From Pseudescherichia vulneris NBRC 102420 (GTDB lineage Bacteria; Pseudomonadota; Gammaproteobacteria; Enterobacterales; Enterobacteriaceae), in the NCBI RefSeq assembly GCF_000759795.1, contig NZ_BBMZ01000025.1, positions 1-64,000 on the forward strand: a stretch of 64,000 bases of DNA, given 5' to 3'. The position numbers and the translations under genes were made by a program. The notes under the pieces were generated by a model, which ran no database searches, was not told the origin of the DNA, and saw only the letters and a list, made by a program, of their open reading frames with translations. Positions within the stretch are counted from its first letter, which is position 1. The number at the start of each line of letters is the position of its first letter. Shown here piece after piece: positions 9,094-19,859 of the stretch.

Positions 9094-10467
9094 ATGTCTT
9101 CGCAGTTAATCGACTGGGATCTGGCCCTGATCCAGAAATATAACTATTCTGGGCCGCGTTATACCTCATACCCGACCGCCCTTGAGTTCGCCGATACCTT
9201 TGGCGAAGCAGATTTTCAGCAGGCCGTGACCCGCTATCCTGAGCGTGCGCTGTCGCTCTACGTGCATATCCCGTTTTGTCACCGACTGTGCTACTTCTGC
9301 GGCTGCAATAAGATCGTTACCCGCCAGCAGCATAAGGCAGACCAGTATCTCGATGCGCTTGAGCAGGAGATTATCCACCGTGCGCCGCTGTTTGCCGGCC
9401 GTCAGGTCAGCCAGCTGCACTGGGGCGGCGGGACGCCAACCTATCTCAACAAAGCGCAAATTAGCCGCCTGATGGGGCTGCTGCGCCACCATTTCAACTT
9501 TAACGCCGACGCTGAGATCTCTATCGAGGTCGATCCGCGTGAAATCGAGCTGAACGTGCTCGACCACCTGCGCGCCGAGGGCTTTAACCGCCTGAGCATG
9601 GGCGTACAGGACTTCAACAAAGAGGTGCAGCGGCTGGTCAACCGTGAGCAGGATGAAGAATTTATCTTTGCGCTGTTACGCCATGCGCGCGAGATCGGCT
9701 TCACCTCTACCAATATCGATTTGATCTACGGCCTGCCAAAGCAGACGCCGGAAAGCTTTGCCTTCACCCTGAAACGCGTTGGGGAACTTAATCCGGATCG
9801 GCTAAGCGTATTCAACTATGCCCACCTGCCAACGCTTTTTGCCGCACAGCGGAAGATTAAGGACGCCGATCTGCCCTCGGCGCAGCAGAAGCTGGATATT
9901 TTGCAGCAGACGATTACCTCGCTCACCGAGGAGGGCTATCAGTTTATCGGTATGGATCACTTTGCGCGCCCGGATGACGAACTGGCCGTGGCCCAGCGCG
10001 AAGGGGTGCTGCACCGCAATTTCCAGGGCTATACCACCCAAGGCGACAGCGATCTGCTGGGCATGGGCGTATCGGCCATCAGCATGATTGGCGACTGCTA
10101 CGCGCAGAACCAAAAAGAGCTGAAGCACTATTATCAGCAGGTGGACGAGACCGGTAACGCACTGTGGCGAGGCATTGCCCTGACGCGGGATGACTGCATC
10201 CGCCGGGACGTCATTAAGTCGCTGATCTGCAACTTCCGCCTGGATTTTAGCGCGGTAGAAAAGCAGTGGGATCTCGATTTCGCGGACTACTTTGCAGAAG
10301 ATTTAAACCTGCTTGCCCCGTTGGCAAAAGACGGGCTGGTGGCGGTGGATGCGCACGGCATTCAGGTGACGGCGAAAGGCCGACTGCTGATCCGCAATAT
10401 CTGCATGTGCTTTGATGCCTATCTGCGTCAGAAGGCGCGACTGCAGCAGTTTTCTCGCGTGATTTAA
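9094..10467 (+). CDS. hemN: oxygen-independent coproporphyrinogen III oxidase
   Basis: The 457-residue radical-SAM enzyme has its [4Fe-4S] cysteines at 62, 66 and 69 (CHRLCYFC) and the glycine-rich WGGGTPT motif. It decarboxylates coproporphyrinogen III to protoporphyrinogen IX in heme synthesis without oxygen. An upstream in-frame start at 9013 is rejected, because E. coli HemN starts at the equivalent of 9094 and AAGGAG lies 7 nt before this ATG. A REP element follows the stop. Confidence 0.98.
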   Translation: MSSQLIDWDLALIQKYNYSGPRYTSYPTALEFADTFGEADFQQAVTRYPERALSLYVHIPFCHRLCYFCGCNKIVTRQQHKADQYLDALEQEIIHRAPLFAGRQVSQLHWGGGTPTYLNKAQISRLMGLLRHHFNFNADAEISIEVDPREIELNVLDHLRAEGFNRLSMGVQDFNKEVQRLVNREQDEEFIFALLRHAREIGFTSTNIDLIYGLPKQTPESFAFTLKRVGELNPDRLSVFNYAHLPTLFAAQRKIKDADLPSAQQKLDILQQTITSLTEEGYQFIGMDHFARPDDELAVAQREGVLHRNFQGYTTQGDSDLLGMGVSAISMIGDCYAQNQKELKHYYQQVDETGNALWRGIALTRDDCIRRDVIKSLICNFRLDFSAVEKQWDLDFADYFAEDLNLLAPLAKDGLVAVDAHGIQVTAKGRLLIRNICMCFDAYLRQKARLQQFSRVI

Positions 10468-10477
10468 CAGCTTGGGA

Positions 10478-10514
10478 TGCGTAGGCCCGGTAAGCATCGC
10501 GCTACCGGGCGTTT
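10478..10514. repeat. REP-type palindromic repeat
   Basis: GTAGGCCCGGTAAGC and GCTACCGGGC form an imperfect palindrome of the enterobacterial REP type between the convergent hemN and glnG genes. No yshB-like small gene fits in this 53-bp gap. Confidence 0.7.
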
Positions 10515-10520
10515 GACTCG

Positions 10521-11930
10521 CTACTCCATTCCTAACTCTTTCAGCTTGCGCGTCAGGGTATTGCGTCCCCAGCCGAGCAGCCTTGCCGCTTCCTGCTTAT
10601 GTCCCTGAGTATGACGCAGAGCGGTGGTCAGCAGGGTACGCTCCATCTCCGGCTGCGCCTCAGAGAGCAGGTTTTGATGACCGGAACGCAGGGCGCGATC
10701 TGCCCACTGCGCCAGCAGCGTGGCCCAGTTATCCGGCAGCGTCTGGGTCGGGCTGTCGGGCACTGTCGTCTCAAACAGCTCGCTGGGGAGATCCTGGATC
10801 AGCACTTCCTGACCCGCGGCCATCACCGTCAGCCAGCGGCAGGTGTTCTCCAGCTGGCGAACGTTGCCCGGCCAGGCAACGCGGGTCAGCGCCGCCTCGG
10901 TCTCCGGATGCAGCTGCTTGGCTTCTACCCCCAGCTCGCGAGCGGCCACCTGTAAAAAGTGGCGAGCAAGGCGGGGGATATCTTCCCGCCGCTCACGCAA
11001 GGGCGGGAGATGTACGCGGATCACGTTCAGGCGATGGAAGAGATCCTCACGGAACTTGCCCTCCTGCACCCGCAGCTCAAGATTCTGGTGGGTGGCGGCA
11101 ATGATCCGCACGTCCACCTTCACCGGCGCATAGCCGCCGACGCGGTAAAACTGCCCGTCCGCCAGCACGCGCAGCAGGCGCGTCTGTACGTCCAGCGGCA
11201 TATCGCCAATCTCGTCCAGGAACAGCGTGCCGCCGTCGGCCTGCTCAAAACGCCCCTGCCGAACGGTATTGGCGCCGGTAAACGCCCCTTTCTCATGACC
11301 AAACAGCTCGGACTCAATGAGATCCTTTGGGATAGCGGCCATGTTGAGGGCGATAAAGGGCGCTTTAACGCGCGGGCTATGACGATGCAGGGCGTGGGCG
11401 ACCAGCTCTTTACCGGTCCCGGATTCGCCGTTGATCAGGACGCTAATCGACGAGCGGGAGAGGCGGCCAATGATGCGAAACACATCCTGCATGGCGGGCG
11501 CTTCACCGATGATATCCGCGGTGGGGCCAAAAACCTGCACGTTACGCGGCTGCTGCTGCTCCTGATAGTGGCTGATGGCGCGCTCAACCAGCGCCACCGC
11601 CTCGTCGATATCGAACGGTTTAGGCAGGTAGTCAAAGGCTCCCTGCTGGTAGGCGCTAACGGCCGCGTCGAGATCGGAGTGCGCGGTCATAATGATGACC
11701 GGGAGCATAGGATGTCGCTGTTTGATCTGCTTCAGCAGCGCCAGACCATCCATGCCCGGCATGCGGATATCCGACAGCAGCACGTCCGGGGTTTTCGTGG
11801 TCAACGCGTCGAGCACCTCGTTACCACTTTCAAACGTTGTACAACTCAAGCCAGCCCCGGTGAGGGCGCGTTCAAGCACCCAGCGGATGGAACTATCGTC
11901 ATCAACAATCCATGCTATCCCTCGTTGCAT
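10521..11930 (-). CDS. glnG: nitrogen regulator NtrC (NR-I), sigma-54 activator
   Basis: 469 residues. The receiver domain has phosphoacceptor D54 (LLSDIRMPG), the AAA+ domain has Walker A GESGTGKE and the GAFTGA loop that contacts sigma-54, and the C-terminal Fis-type helix-turn-helix ends in [12 protein letters not shown]. Phosphorylated NtrC activates glnAp2 and other nitrogen genes. GTG 11939 and ATG 11933 are also in frame; ATG 11930 matches E. coli and has AAAGG at good spacing. It follows glnL with an 11-bp gap. Confidence 0.97.
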   Translation of the reverse strand: MQRGIAWIVDDDSSIRWVLERALTGAGLSCTTFESGNEVLDALTTKTPDVLLSDIRMPGMDGLALLKQIKQRHPMLPVIIMTAHSDLDAAVSAYQQGAFDYLPKPFDIDEAVALVERAISHYQEQQQPRNVQVFGPTADIIGEAPAMQDVFRIIGRLSRSSISVLINGESGTGKELVAHALHRHSPRVKAPFIALNMAAIPKDLIESELFGHEKGAFTGANTVRQGRFEQADGGTLFLDEIGDMPLDVQTRLLRVLADGQFYRVGGYAPVKVDVRIIAATHQNLELRVQEGKFREDLFHRLNVIRVHLPPLRERREDIPRLARHFLQVAARELGVEAKQLHPETEAALTRVAWPGNVRQLENTCRWLTVMAAGQEVLIQDLPSELFETTVPDSPTQTLPDNWATLLAQWADRALRSGHQNLLSEAQPEMERTLLTTALRHTQGHKQEAARLLGWGRNTLTRKLKELGME

Positions 11931-11941
11931 CATCGTCACCT

Positions 11942-12991
11942 TTATTTTTTAATTGGCAGGTAAACCGAAAACTCGGTATGACCCGGCCAACTGGTAAATT
12001 CAATTTTGCCGGAGTGTTGATCAATCAAACTGCGGGCAATTGACAGCCCAAGCCCGGTCCCGCCTTCGCGTCCGCTTACCATGGGGTAAAACAGCGTGTC
12101 CTGCAGATGCGATGGGATACCCGGCCCGTTATCTTCGATATCAATACGCGCCGCCAGACGATAGCGTGCGCCGTGCAGCGTAAGCTGGAACGCCGTGCGG
12201 GTGCGCAGCGTAATTTCGCCGCCTTCTGGCCCCAGCGCCTGCAGGGCATTGCGCACGATATTCAGCAGAACCTGCTCAATCTGGTCGGGATCGTGCGGTA
12301 ACTCCGGCAGGCTGGGATCGTAATCACGCACCAGGGTAACGTTCTCCGGCAGCTCCATTGAGACCAGCTTCACCACGCGCTCCGCAACTTTGTGAATGCT
12401 CTCGGTCACGTGCATGCCTGGATGCTGCGGCCCCAGCAGGCGATCGACCAGGTTACGCAGCCGGTCCGCCTGCTCAATAATGACGTTGGTGTATTCAGTT
12501 AGCGCTGGATCGGGCAGCGCTTTGCTCAGCAGCTGCGCCGCGCCGCGCAGGCCGCCCAGCGGATTTTTAATCTCATGGGCGAGGCCACGCACCAGATCGC
12601 GTGCGGCGACCTGCTGGGCTTGCTGGAGCTGCTCCTGGCTCAGGCGTCGCTGGTTATCCATGGGTGCCATCTCCAGCAGGATCAGACCTTCAGGCAGTCG
12701 TTGTGCCGTGACGGAGAGAATGTGCGAGCGGGCATCGATCACCAGAGTCACTTCGTTATCGGTGAACCCTTGTCCGGCCTCCAGGCTCTCCTGCATCAGG
12801 GCGACGTTCAGGGAGAAATAGCTCAGCAGCTCCGGCAGAGGTGTACCAAACAGCTTGCGTGAGCTTTGTGCCAGCAGCTGTTGAGCGGCGGGATTCGCGT
12901 AGTGAATCGCCAGCTCGTCATCAACCAGCAGGATGCTGTTGATCAAAGCGTTGAGGATCTGCCCAGCATCGGGCAGCGTGCCAGTTGCCAT
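11942..12991 (-). CDS. glnL: nitrogen sensor histidine kinase NtrB (NR-II)
   Basis: The 349-residue cytoplasmic kinase/phosphatase has an N-terminal PAS domain, a dimerisation helix with phosphorylated H139 in [12 protein letters not shown], and ATP-binding N, G1 and G2 boxes ([26 protein letters not shown]). PII (GlnB) switches it to a phosphatase when nitrogen is ample. A longer in-frame start at 13018 lies inside the NtrC operator and was rejected in favour of the E. coli-like MATGT start. Confidence 0.97.
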   Translation of the reverse strand: MATGTLPDAGQILNALINSILLVDDELAIHYANPAAQQLLAQSSRKLFGTPLPELLSYFSLNVALMQESLEAGQGFTDNEVTLVIDARSHILSVTAQRLPEGLILLEMAPMDNQRRLSQEQLQQAQQVAARDLVRGLAHEIKNPLGGLRGAAQLLSKALPDPALTEYTNVIIEQADRLRNLVDRLLGPQHPGMHVTESIHKVAERVVKLVSMELPENVTLVRDYDPSLPELPHDPDQIEQVLLNIVRNALQALGPEGGEITLRTRTAFQLTLHGARYRLAARIDIEDNGPGIPSHLQDTLFYPMVSGREGGTGLGLSIARSLIDQHSGKIEFTSWPGHTEFSVYLPIKK

Positions 12992-13013
12992 TAAGCAGTC
13001 TCCTGAAATGAGT

Positions 13014-13030
13014 TGCACTCTTTTAGTGCA
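13014..13030 (-). promoter_or_regulatory. NtrC operator at the glnL promoter
   Basis: The 17-bp dyad TGCAC-N7-GTGCA fits the NtrC half-sites and sits just upstream of glnL. In E. coli an equivalent NtrC site represses the internal glnL promoter. Confidence 0.75.
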
Positions 13031-13079
13031 TTATAGCTTTTTACGGTTAAAAAGCGCGTAATATCAGGTTGTTGGCGGA

Positions 13080-13107
13080 GAAAAAAGCCCATCAGGGATG
13101 GGCTAAA
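13080..13107 (-). terminator. terminator after glnA (attenuates glnL readthrough)
   Basis: On the minus strand AGCCCATC and GATGGGCT form a stem followed by TTTTTT. It lies between glnA and glnL, so glnLG are transcribed by readthrough or from their own promoter. Confidence 0.85.
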
Positions 13108-13151
13108 GTTTCCACGGCAACTAAAATTCGCTGAGTATTACTAAATAAAAA

Positions 13152-14561
13152 TTAAACGCTGTAATACAGTTCGAACTCAACCGGGTGCGGCGTCATACGA
13201 ACGCGGTCATTCTCTTCGATACGCAGGGCGATATAGGCATCGATCGCGTCGTTAGTGAACACGCCGCCTGCGGTCAGGAACTCGCGGTCTGCATCAAGCG
13301 CCTGCAGGGCCTCTTCCAGGGAGCCAGCAACCTGCGGAACTTCTTTTGCCTCTTCCGGCGGCAGGTCGTACAGGTTTTTGTCCATGGCTTCGCCCGGGTG
13401 GATCTTGTTCTTGATACCGTCAAGACCTGCCATCAGCAGGGCAGCGAAGCACAGGTACGGGTTAGCAGCCGGGTCCGGGAAGCGCACTTCGATACGGCGC
13501 GCTTTCGGCGAGGTCACTACCGGAATACGGATAGAGGCAGAGCGGTTACGGGCAGAGTAGGCCAGCATAACCGGTGCTTCGTAACCCGGGACCAGACGCT
13601 TGTAGGAGTTGGTGGTCGGGTTCGCCAGGGCGTTGATCGCTTTAGCGTGTTTGATTACGCCGCCGATGTAGAACAGGGCTTCTTCAGACAGGCCAGCATA
13701 TTTGTCGCCAGAGAACAGGTTGGTGCCGTTCTTGGAGAGGGACATGTGGCAGTGCATACCGGAGCCGTTATCGCCGAACATCGGTTTTGGCATAAAGGTC
13801 GCGGTTTTGCCGAAGCGGTGCGCGACGTTGTGCACGACATATTTGTAGATCTGAATTTCGTCCGCTTTTTTGGTCATGGTGTTGAAGCGGGTAGCCACTT
13901 CGTTCTGACCTGCAGTTGCCACTTCGTGGTGGTGCGCTTCAACCACCAGGCCCATCTCTTCCATCACCAGACACATGGTGGAGCGGATGTCCTGAGAGGA
14001 GTCAACCGGCGGAACCGGGAAGTAACCGCCTTTCACAGCCGGACGGTGACCTTTGTTACCACCTTCGTATTTGGTGGAGGTGTTCCATGCGCCTTCGATA
14101 TCGTCGATAGCCACGTGGGAACCGGAAATGTTGGCACCAAAGCGAACGTCGTCGAACAGGAAGAACTCTGGCTCTGGCCCGAACAGAACGGTGTCTGCGA
14201 TGCCGGTGGAGCGCAGGTACTCTTCAGCGCGTTTAGCGATGGAGCGTGGGTCGCGATCGTAGCCCTGCAGCGTGCCTGGCTCAAGGATATCGCAACGGAT
14301 AATCAGGGTAGACTCTTCGAAGAACGGATCAATAACCGCGGTAGAGGCGTCCGGCATCAGCACCATGTCGGATTCGTTGATGCCTTTCCAGCCACCAATC
14401 GAAGAACCATCAAACATTTTGCCTTCTTCAAAGAAGTCAGCGTTAACCTGATGGGCTGGGATAGTGACATGCTGCTCTTTACCTTTGGTATCAGTGAAGC
14501 GCAGATCAATAAACTTCACTTCATGTTCGTTCAGCATCGTCAAAACGTGTTCAGCGGACAT
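13152..14561 (-). CDS. glnA: glutamine synthetase type I
   Basis: The 469-residue dodecameric enzyme makes glutamine from glutamate, ammonia and ATP. The sequence shows the GS N-terminal beta-grasp ([14 protein letters not shown]), the Mg/ATP-site motif [10 protein letters not shown], and the adenylylation loop NLYDLPPEE with the target Tyr near 398. A long in-frame extension to 14783 runs through the promoter and is not used; the start at 14561 matches E. coli. A glnA-glnL-glnG order is conserved. Confidence 0.99.
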   Translation of the reverse strand: MSAEHVLTMLNEHEVKFIDLRFTDTKGKEQHVTIPAHQVNADFFEEGKMFDGSSIGGWKGINESDMVLMPDASTAVIDPFFEESTLIIRCDILEPGTLQGYDRDPRSIAKRAEEYLRSTGIADTVLFGPEPEFFLFDDVRFGANISGSHVAIDDIEGAWNTSTKYEGGNKGHRPAVKGGYFPVPPVDSSQDIRSTMCLVMEEMGLVVEAHHHEVATAGQNEVATRFNTMTKKADEIQIYKYVVHNVAHRFGKTATFMPKPMFGDNGSGMHCHMSLSKNGTNLFSGDKYAGLSEEALFYIGGVIKHAKAINALANPTTNSYKRLVPGYEAPVMLAYSARNRSASIRIPVVTSPKARRIEVRFPDPAANPYLCFAALLMAGLDGIKNKIHPGEAMDKNLYDLPPEEAKEVPQVAGSLEEALQALDADREFLTAGGVFTNDAIDAYIALRIEENDRVRMTPHPVEFELYYSV

Positions 14562-14644
14562 ACTTAACTCTCCCGGAATTTTTGGTCGTCGTGGTAACGA
14601 GGTTCTACACTTTATAAGTGGCACAATCGCCTTGCCTAAGATAA

Positions 14645-14662
14645 AGCGAAATCTGTGCCAAC
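14645..14662 (-). promoter_or_regulatory. sigma-54 promoter glnAp2
   Basis: On the minus strand the -24 box TTGGCAC and the -12 box with TTTCGC have canonical spacing, essentially identical to E. coli glnAp2. It lies about 85 bp from the glnA start, with NtrC enhancers further upstream. Confidence 0.9.
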
Positions 14663-14733
14663 TTTTAAAACACCCCCAAAAGGCGCTATCATGCACGTCA
14701 TAGTGCAAAAGGGCTGCACCATAATGGTTATCT

Positions 14734-14750
14734 TGCATCAATATAGTGCA
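14734..14750 (-). promoter_or_regulatory. NtrC enhancer site (proximal strong site)
   Basis: The dyad TGCAT-N7-GTGCA lies about 85 bp upstream of the sigma-54 promoter and on one helical face with the next site. Weaker TGCAC-like dyads occur at 14693-14708 and 14715-14729, like the low-affinity sites known in E. coli. Confidence 0.8.
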
Positions 14751-14765
14751 TCTGCGCGATCGTAG

Positions 14766-14782
14766 TGCACCGTATTGGTGCA
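14766..14782 (-). promoter_or_regulatory. NtrC enhancer site (distal strong site)
   Basis: The dyad TGCACCGTATTGGTGCA is a near-perfect NtrC site. Its centre is 32 bp (three helical turns) from the proximal site, as in the E. coli glnA enhancer. Confidence 0.88.
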
Positions 14783-14820
14783 ATTTACATTAAGACAGCT
14801 CTCTACCGCTTCGTGAAACC

Positions 14821-14869
14821 GATCACAAAGCCCTACTTTCTATATTGTTTGTAAAGGTTCTTTGTGATC
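14821..14869. promoter_or_regulatory. 10-bp perfect inverted repeat in the glnA-bipA interval
   Basis: GATCACAAAG at 14821-14830 and CTTTGTGATC at 14860-14869 are exact reverse complements. Each arm contains a CRP-like half-site (TGTGA/TCACA). A likely bipA -10 box TACAAT follows at 14896-14901. The divergent interval 14562-14933 otherwise holds the NtrC and sigma-54 elements listed separately. Confidence 0.5.
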
Positions 14870-14933
14870 CTGTTCTGTACTGCGATTAATACGTGTACAA
14901 TAACGCGCTATTTCTAATGCCTGAGGCAAAGTT

Positions 14934-16757
14934 GTGATCGAAAATTTGCGTAACATCGCCATCATTGCGCACGTTGACCATGGTAAAACGACCCTGGTTG
15001 ACAAGCTGCTGCAGCAGTCTGGTACCTTCAGCGAGCGTGCTGAGACTACCGAACGCGTGATGGACTCCAACGATTTGGAGAAAGAGCGTGGGATTACCAT
15101 CCTCGCGAAAAACACCGCTATTAAATGGAATGACTACCGTATCAACATCGTTGATACCCCGGGTCACGCCGACTTCGGTGGTGAAGTTGAACGTGTCATG
15201 TCCATGGTAGACTCCGTACTGCTGGTGGTCGATGCTATGGACGGCCCAATGCCGCAGACCCGCTTTGTAACTAAAAAAGCGTTTGCGCACGGCCTGAAGC
15301 CAATTGTCGTTATCAACAAGGTTGACCGTCCGGGCGCGCGTCCTGACTGGGTTGTGGATCAGGTCTTCGATCTGTTCGTCAACCTCGACGCCACCGACGA
15401 GCAGCTGGACTTCCCGATCATCTATGCATCTGCACTGATGGGTATCGCGGGTAACGACCACACTGACATGGCGGAAGATATGACCCCGCTGTATCAGGCG
15501 ATCGTTGACCACGTTCCGGCACCGAACGTTGACCTTGATGGTCCGTTCCAGATGCAGATCTCTCAGCTGGACTACAACAACTATGTTGGCGTTATCGGCA
15601 TCGGTCGTATCAAGCGCGGTAAGGTGAAGCCGAACCAGCAGATCACTCTGATCGATAGCGAAGGTAAAACTCGCAACGGTAAAGTGGGTAAAGTACTGAC
15701 TCACCTCGGTCTGGAGCGTATTGAATCCACCGAAGCTGAAGCGGGCGATATCATCGCGATCACCGGTCTGGGCGAGCTGAACATCTCCGACACCCTTTGC
15801 GATCCGCAAAACGTCGAAGCGCTGCCGGCACTCTCCGTGGATGAGCCGACCGTAACCATGTTCTTCAACGTCAACACCTCACCGTTCTGCGGTAAAGAAG
15901 GTAAGTTTGTGACCTCGCGTCAGATCCTTGACCGTCTGAACAAAGAGCTGGTGCACAACGTGGCGCTGCGCGTAGAAGAGACTGAAGATGCGGACGCATT
16001 CCGCGTATCTGGTCGTGGCGAGCTGCACCTGTCAGTTCTGATCGAAAACATGCGTCGTGAAGGCTTCGAACTGGCTGTGTCCCGTCCGAAAGTTATCAAC
16101 CGTATGATCGACGGTCGTCTGCAAGAGCCGTTCGAGAACGTGACCCTGGATATCGAAGAGCAGCATCAGGGCTCGGTTATGCAGGCAATGGGCGAGCGTA
16201 AGGGCGATGTCAAAGACATGATCCCTGACGGCAAAGGCCGTATTCGTCTGGACTACCTGATCCCGGCACGTGGTTTGATCGGCTTCCGTACCGAGTTCAT
16301 GACCATGACCTCCGGTACTGGTCTGCTGTACTCCACCTTCAGCCACTACGACGACGTGCGTCCGGGCGAAATCGGCCAGCGTAACAACGGCGTGCTGATC
16401 TCTAACGGCCAGGGCAAAGCAGTCGCGTTCGCACTGTTCAGCCTGCAGGATCGCGGTAAGCTCTTCCTGGGTCACGGTGCTGAAGTGTATGAAGGCCAGA
16501 TCATTGGTATTCACAGCCGTTCTAACGACCTGACCGTGAACTGCCTGACCGGTAAGAAACTGACCAACATGCGTGCGTCGGGTACCGACGAAGCAACGGT
16601 TCTGGTTCCGCCGATCAAGATGTCCCTGGAGCAGGCGCTGGAGTTCATCGATGACGACGAACTGGTAGAAGTCACCCCGACCTCTGTCCGTATCCGTAAA
16701 CGTCACCTGACCGAGAACGACCGTAAACGTGCGATGCGTGGTCCTCGCGACGCGTAA
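14934..16757 (+). CDS. bipA: ribosome-associated GTPase BipA (TypA)
   Basis: The 607-residue translational GTPase has G1 [10 protein letters not shown]3 [12 protein letters not shown] and G4 [13 protein letters not shown], then EF-G-like domains and the BipA-specific C-terminal domain. It binds 70S ribosomes under stress or cold and aids 50S assembly. The start codon is GTG, as in E. coli. In K-12 the yihL-yihW sulfoquinovose genes follow; here yihX follows directly. Confidence 0.98.
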   Translation: MIENLRNIAIIAHVDHGKTTLVDKLLQQSGTFSERAETTERVMDSNDLEKERGITILAKNTAIKWNDYRINIVDTPGHADFGGEVERVMSMVDSVLLVVDAMDGPMPQTRFVTKKAFAHGLKPIVVINKVDRPGARPDWVVDQVFDLFVNLDATDEQLDFPIIYASALMGIAGNDHTDMAEDMTPLYQAIVDHVPAPNVDLDGPFQMQISQLDYNNYVGVIGIGRIKRGKVKPNQQITLIDSEGKTRNGKVGKVLTHLGLERIESTEAEAGDIIAITGLGELNISDTLCDPQNVEALPALSVDEPTVTMFFNVNTSPFCGKEGKFVTSRQILDRLNKELVHNVALRVEETEDADAFRVSGRGELHLSVLIENMRREGFELAVSRPKVINRMIDGRLQEPFENVTLDIEEQHQGSVMQAMGERKGDVKDMIPDGKGRIRLDYLIPARGLIGFRTEFMTMTSGTGLLYSTFSHYDDVRPGEIGQRNNGVLISNGQGKAVAFALFSLQDRGKLFLGHGAEVYEGQIIGIHSRSNDLTVNCLTGKKLTNMRASGTDEATVLVPPIKMSLEQALEFIDDDELVEVTPTSVRIRKRHLTENDRKRAMRGPRDA

Positions 16758-16780
16758 TCTGTTTTTCGCATGACGATAAA

Positions 16781-16807
16781 AGCCGCTGATATTCAGCGGC
16801 TTTTTTT
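16781..16807 (+). terminator. terminator after bipA
   Basis: AGCCGCTGA and TCAGCGGCT form a stem followed by seven T residues, 24 nt after the stop. Confidence 0.92.
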
Positions 16808-16912
16808 ATGCTTTCATGCAAACCTCTCCTGCCGGAATCTGTGGCAGAGCAGCTATTCACCATCTGGATTTCCCGCTACAGTTAACTCTCCACGGCAAGC
16901 AAGGAGAGAAAA

Positions 16913-17512
16913 ATGCTCTATATCTTTGATTTAGGTAACGTGATTGTTGATATCGACTTTAATCGCGTGCTGGGCGCATGGAGCGATCTCAGCCGGATCC
17001 CGCTGGCGACGCTAAAGCAGAGCTTTACCATGGGCGAGGCGTTTCACCGCCACGAGCGCGGCGAGCTGTCGGATGAAGATTTTGCCGACGCGCTGTGTCT
17101 GGAGATGTCGCTGCCGCTGAGCTATGAGCAGTTCTCCCACGGCTGGCAGGCAGTGTTTGTTGGCCTGCGGCCGGAGGTGATTGAGATCATGCACAAGCTG
17201 CGTGCGCAGGGACACCGCGTGGTGGTGCTCTCTAACACTAACCGTCTGCACACCACCTTCTGGCCGGAGCAGTATCCCGAGGTGCGCGCCGCAGCGGATA
17301 AAATCTACCTCTCGCAGGAGATGGGGATGCGCAAGCCAGAGGCGCGCATCTACCAGGCGCTGTTGCAGGAAGAGGGTTACTCCGCCGAGGATGCGGTCTT
17401 TTTTGACGATAACGCCGATAATATAGAGGGAGCTAACCAGTTGGGTATTACATCAATTCTGGTGACCGGAAAAGAGACGATACCGAACTACTTTGCAAAA
17501 CAACTATGCTAA
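16913..17512 (+). CDS. yihX: HAD-family glucose-1-phosphate phosphatase YihX
   Basis: The 199-residue haloacid-dehalogenase protein has motif [11 protein letters not shown] near the N-terminus, motif [10 protein letters not shown] and motif [12 protein letters not shown]. coli YihX hydrolyses alpha-D-glucose 1-phosphate. AAGGAG precedes the ATG. The stop overlaps the start of yihY by 7 bp, beginning a tight yihX-yihY-dtd-fabY operon. Confidence 0.96.
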   Translation: MLYIFDLGNVIVDIDFNRVLGAWSDLSRIPLATLKQSFTMGEAFHRHERGELSDEDFADALCLEMSLPLSYEQFSHGWQAVFVGLRPEVIEIMHKLRAQGHRVVVLSNTNRLHTTFWPEQYPEVRAAADKIYLSQEMGMRKPEARIYQALLQEEGYSAEDAVFFDDNADNIEGANQLGITSILVTGKETIPNYFAKQLC

Positions 17513-18378
17513 AAACCGTTCATCATAAAGCCAGCCACCATACTCGCCCGCTGCGGGCGTGGCTCAAACTGCTCTGGCAGCGCATCGACGAAGACAATAT
17601 GACGACGCTGGCGGGTAATCTCGCCTATGTTTCGCTGCTGTCGTTAGTGCCGCTGGTGGCGGTGATCTTTGCGCTTTTCGCTGCGTTTCCAATGTTTAAC
17701 GACGTCAGCATGCAGCTGCGGCACTTTGTTTTTGCCAATTTCCTGCCGTCGACCGGCGATATCATTCAGCGCTATATCGAGCAGTTTGTCGCTAACTCCA
17801 GCAAAATGACGGCGGTAGGGGCGTGCGGTCTGATTGTCACCGCGCTGCTACTGATGTATGCCATTGATAGTGCGCTGAATACCATCTGGCGCAGCAAGCG
17901 GGCGCGACCCAAGGTTTACTCGTTTGCCGTCTACTGGATGATCCTCACTCTGGGGCCGCTGCTGGCGGGGGCAAGCCTGGCAATTAGCTCCTATCTGCTC
18001 TCGCTGCGCTGGGCCACCGAGTTGGATAGCATGATCGATCACGTCCTGCGTATCTTTCCGCTGATCCTTTCGTGGCTCTCGTTCTGGCTGCTCTACAGCA
18101 TCGTGCCGACCACTCAGGTGCCGAACCGCGATGCCGTCATTGGCGCGCTGGTGGCTGCGCTGCTCTTTGAGCTGGGAAAAAAGGCGTTCGCGCTCTATAT
18201 CACCATGTTTCCCTCCTACCAGCTCATCTACGGCGTGCTGGCGGTGGTACCCATTCTCTTTGTCTGGGTCTACTGGACCTGGTGTATCGTCTTGCTTGGC
18301 GCGGAAATAACTGTCACTCTCGGGGAGTACCGCAAACTCAAATTAGCCGCAGAGCAAGAGACATTAGACCAACCATGA
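17506..18378 (+). CDS. yihY: YihY family inner-membrane protein
   Basis: The 290-residue polytopic protein has about six hydrophobic segments (for example [17 protein letters not shown] and [17 protein letters not shown]) and belongs to the UPF0761/YihY family. It was once misassigned as RNase BN, and its function is unknown. Translation is coupled on both sides: a 7-bp overlap with yihX and an ATGA overlap with dtd. Confidence 0.95.
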   Translation: MLKTVHHKASHHTRPLRAWLKLLWQRIDEDNMTTLAGNLAYVSLLSLVPLVAVIFALFAAFPMFNDVSMQLRHFVFANFLPSTGDIIQRYIEQFVANSSKMTAVGACGLIVTALLLMYAIDSALNTIWRSKRARPKVYSFAVYWMILTLGPLLAGASLAISSYLLSLRWATELDSMIDHVLRIFPLILSWLSFWLLYSIVPTTQVPNRDAVIGALVAALLFELGKKAFALYITMFPSYQLIYGVLAVVPILFVWVYWTWCIVLLGAEITVTLGEYRKLKLAAEQETLDQP

Positions 18379-18812
18379 TTGCATTAATTCAGCGTGTTTC
18401 CCGTGCCAGCGTGACCGTGGAAGGTAACGTGACGGGTGAAATTGGCCCAGGACTTTTGGTGCTGTTAGGTGTCGAAAAAGAGGACGATGAGCAAAAAGCG
18501 AACCGTCTTTGCGAACGAGTATTAGGCTACCGTATCTTCAGCGATGCCGACGGCAAGATGAACCTCAACGTTCAGCAGGCCGGTGGCAGCGTGCTGGTGG
18601 TATCGCAGTTTACGCTGGCAGCGGATACCGAGCGCGGCATGCGTCCGAGTTTCTCTCGGGGCGCAGCCCCGGATCGCGCCGAAGCGCTGTATGACTATTT
18701 TGTCGAGCGCTGCCGCCAGCAGGAGATCGTTACGCAAACTGGGCAGTTCGCTGCCGATATGCAGGTTTCGCTAGTTAATGACGGTCCGGTTACCTTCTGG
18801 CTGCAAGTATGA
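18375..18812 (+). CDS. dtd: D-aminoacyl-tRNA deacylase
   Basis: The 145-residue enzyme removes D-amino acids mischarged on tRNA, notably D-Tyr. The two family motifs are visible: SQFTL, and the C-terminal NDGPVTF containing the Gly-cisPro element. The ATG overlaps the yihY stop in ATGA, which fixes the start; a longer in-frame start inside yihY was rejected. Confidence 0.97.
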   Translation: MIALIQRVSRASVTVEGNVTGEIGPGLLVLLGVEKEDDEQKANRLCERVLGYRIFSDADGKMNLNVQQAGGSVLVVSQFTLAADTERGMRPSFSRGAAPDRAEALYDYFVERCRQQEIVTQTGQFAADMQVSLVNDGPVTFWLQV

Positions 18813-19798
18813 GCCAACAGCTAGCCTGGCCCCAGGTCACAAGAGAGAGTGCTGCTATGTATCATCTTCGCGTACCGCAAACCGAAGCAGAATTAGAGCG
18901 CTACTACGCGTTTCGTTGGGAAATGCTGCGTAAGCCCCTTCATCAGCCGCGCGGCTCCGAGCGTGATGCCTGGGATGCGATGGCGCATCATCAGATGGTG
19001 CTGGATGAAGAGGGCCAGCTGGTCGCCGTTGGCCGGCTCTATATCAATGCCGACAGCGAAGGCTCGATTCGCTTTATGGCCGTACACCCTGAGGTGCAGG
19101 ATAAAGGGTTAGGCACGCTGATGGCGATGACCCTGGAGTCGGTCGCACGTCAGGAGGGAGTTAAGCGGGTCACCTGTAGCGCCCGCGAGGACGCCGTGGA
19201 GTTTTTCGCCAAGCTGGGGTTTGTCAATGAAGGTGAGATCACCGCCCCGCAAACCACGCCGCTGCGCCACTTTCTGATGATGAAACCCATCGCCTCGCTG
19301 GACGATATTCTACATCGCGGCGACTGGTGCGGGCAGCTACAGCAGGCCTGGTATCAGCATATTCCGCTCAGCGAGAAGATGGGCGTGCGTATTCAGCAGT
19401 ACACCGGCCAGAAGTTTATTACCACCATGCCGGAGACGGGTAATCAGAATCCGCACAATACGCTGTTTGCCGGCAGTCTGTTCTCCCTCGCCACGCTGAC
19501 CGGCTGGGGGCTGATCTGGCTGATGCTGCGTGAGCGTCATCTCGGCGGCACGATTATTCTCGCTGACGCCCATATCCGCTACAGCCATCCCATCACCGGT
19601 CGGCCCAGCGCGATTGCCGATCTGGGCTCTCTCAGCGGCGATCTCGACCGTCTGGCGCGCGGTCGTAAAGCCCGCGTCCAATTGCAGGTCGAGCTGTTCG
19701 GCAACGACGTCGCCGGGGCTATCTTTGAAGGTATCTTTATCGTGCTGCCAGCGAAACCTTTCGGTTCATACGAAGAGGGCGGTAACGAGGAGGAGTAG
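18809..19798 (+). CDS. fabY: GNAT-thioesterase fusion FabY (YiiD), fatty-acid initiation
   Basis: The 329-residue protein has an N-terminal GNAT acetyltransferase domain (about 15-150, with [14 protein letters not shown] as the acetyl-CoA loop) and a C-terminal hotdog domain of the YiiD_C family (about 175-320). E. coli FabY is implicated in supplying acetoacetyl-ACP when FabH is absent. It overlaps dtd by 4 bp. In K-12 yiiE and yiiF follow; here fdhE is the convergent neighbour. Confidence 0.95.
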   Translation: MSQQLAWPQVTRESAAMYHLRVPQTEAELERYYAFRWEMLRKPLHQPRGSERDAWDAMAHHQMVLDEEGQLVAVGRLYINADSEGSIRFMAVHPEVQDKGLGTLMAMTLESVARQEGVKRVTCSAREDAVEFFAKLGFVNEGEITAPQTTPLRHFLMMKPIASLDDILHRGDWCGQLQQAWYQHIPLSEKMGVRIQQYTGQKFITTMPETGNQNPHNTLFAGSLFSLATLTGWGLIWLMLRERHLGGTIILADAHIRYSHPITGRPSAIADLGSLSGDLDRLARGRKARVQLQVELFGNDVAGAIFEGIFIVLPAKPFGSYEEGGNEEE

Positions 19799-19812
19799 CG
19801 AAAGGGGCGTCC

Positions 19813-19850
19813 AGGTGTAGGCCGGGCAAGCGTAGCGCCGCCCGGCAGTG
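19813..19850. repeat. REP-type palindromic repeat
   Basis: GTAGGCCGGGCAAGCGTAGC is followed by GCCGCCCGGC, a palindromic unit between the convergent fabY and fdhE genes. Confidence 0.75.
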
Positions 19851-19859
19851 TTACAGGGG

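Noticed and set aside
10959-11963. A 334-codon open frame on the plus strand opposite glnG
   Set aside because: It is antisense to a clear NtrC gene and shows no domain.
13185-14567. A 460-codon open frame on the plus strand opposite glnA
   Set aside because: It is a mirror of the strong codon bias in glnA. It resembles no protein family and would run through the glnA gene.
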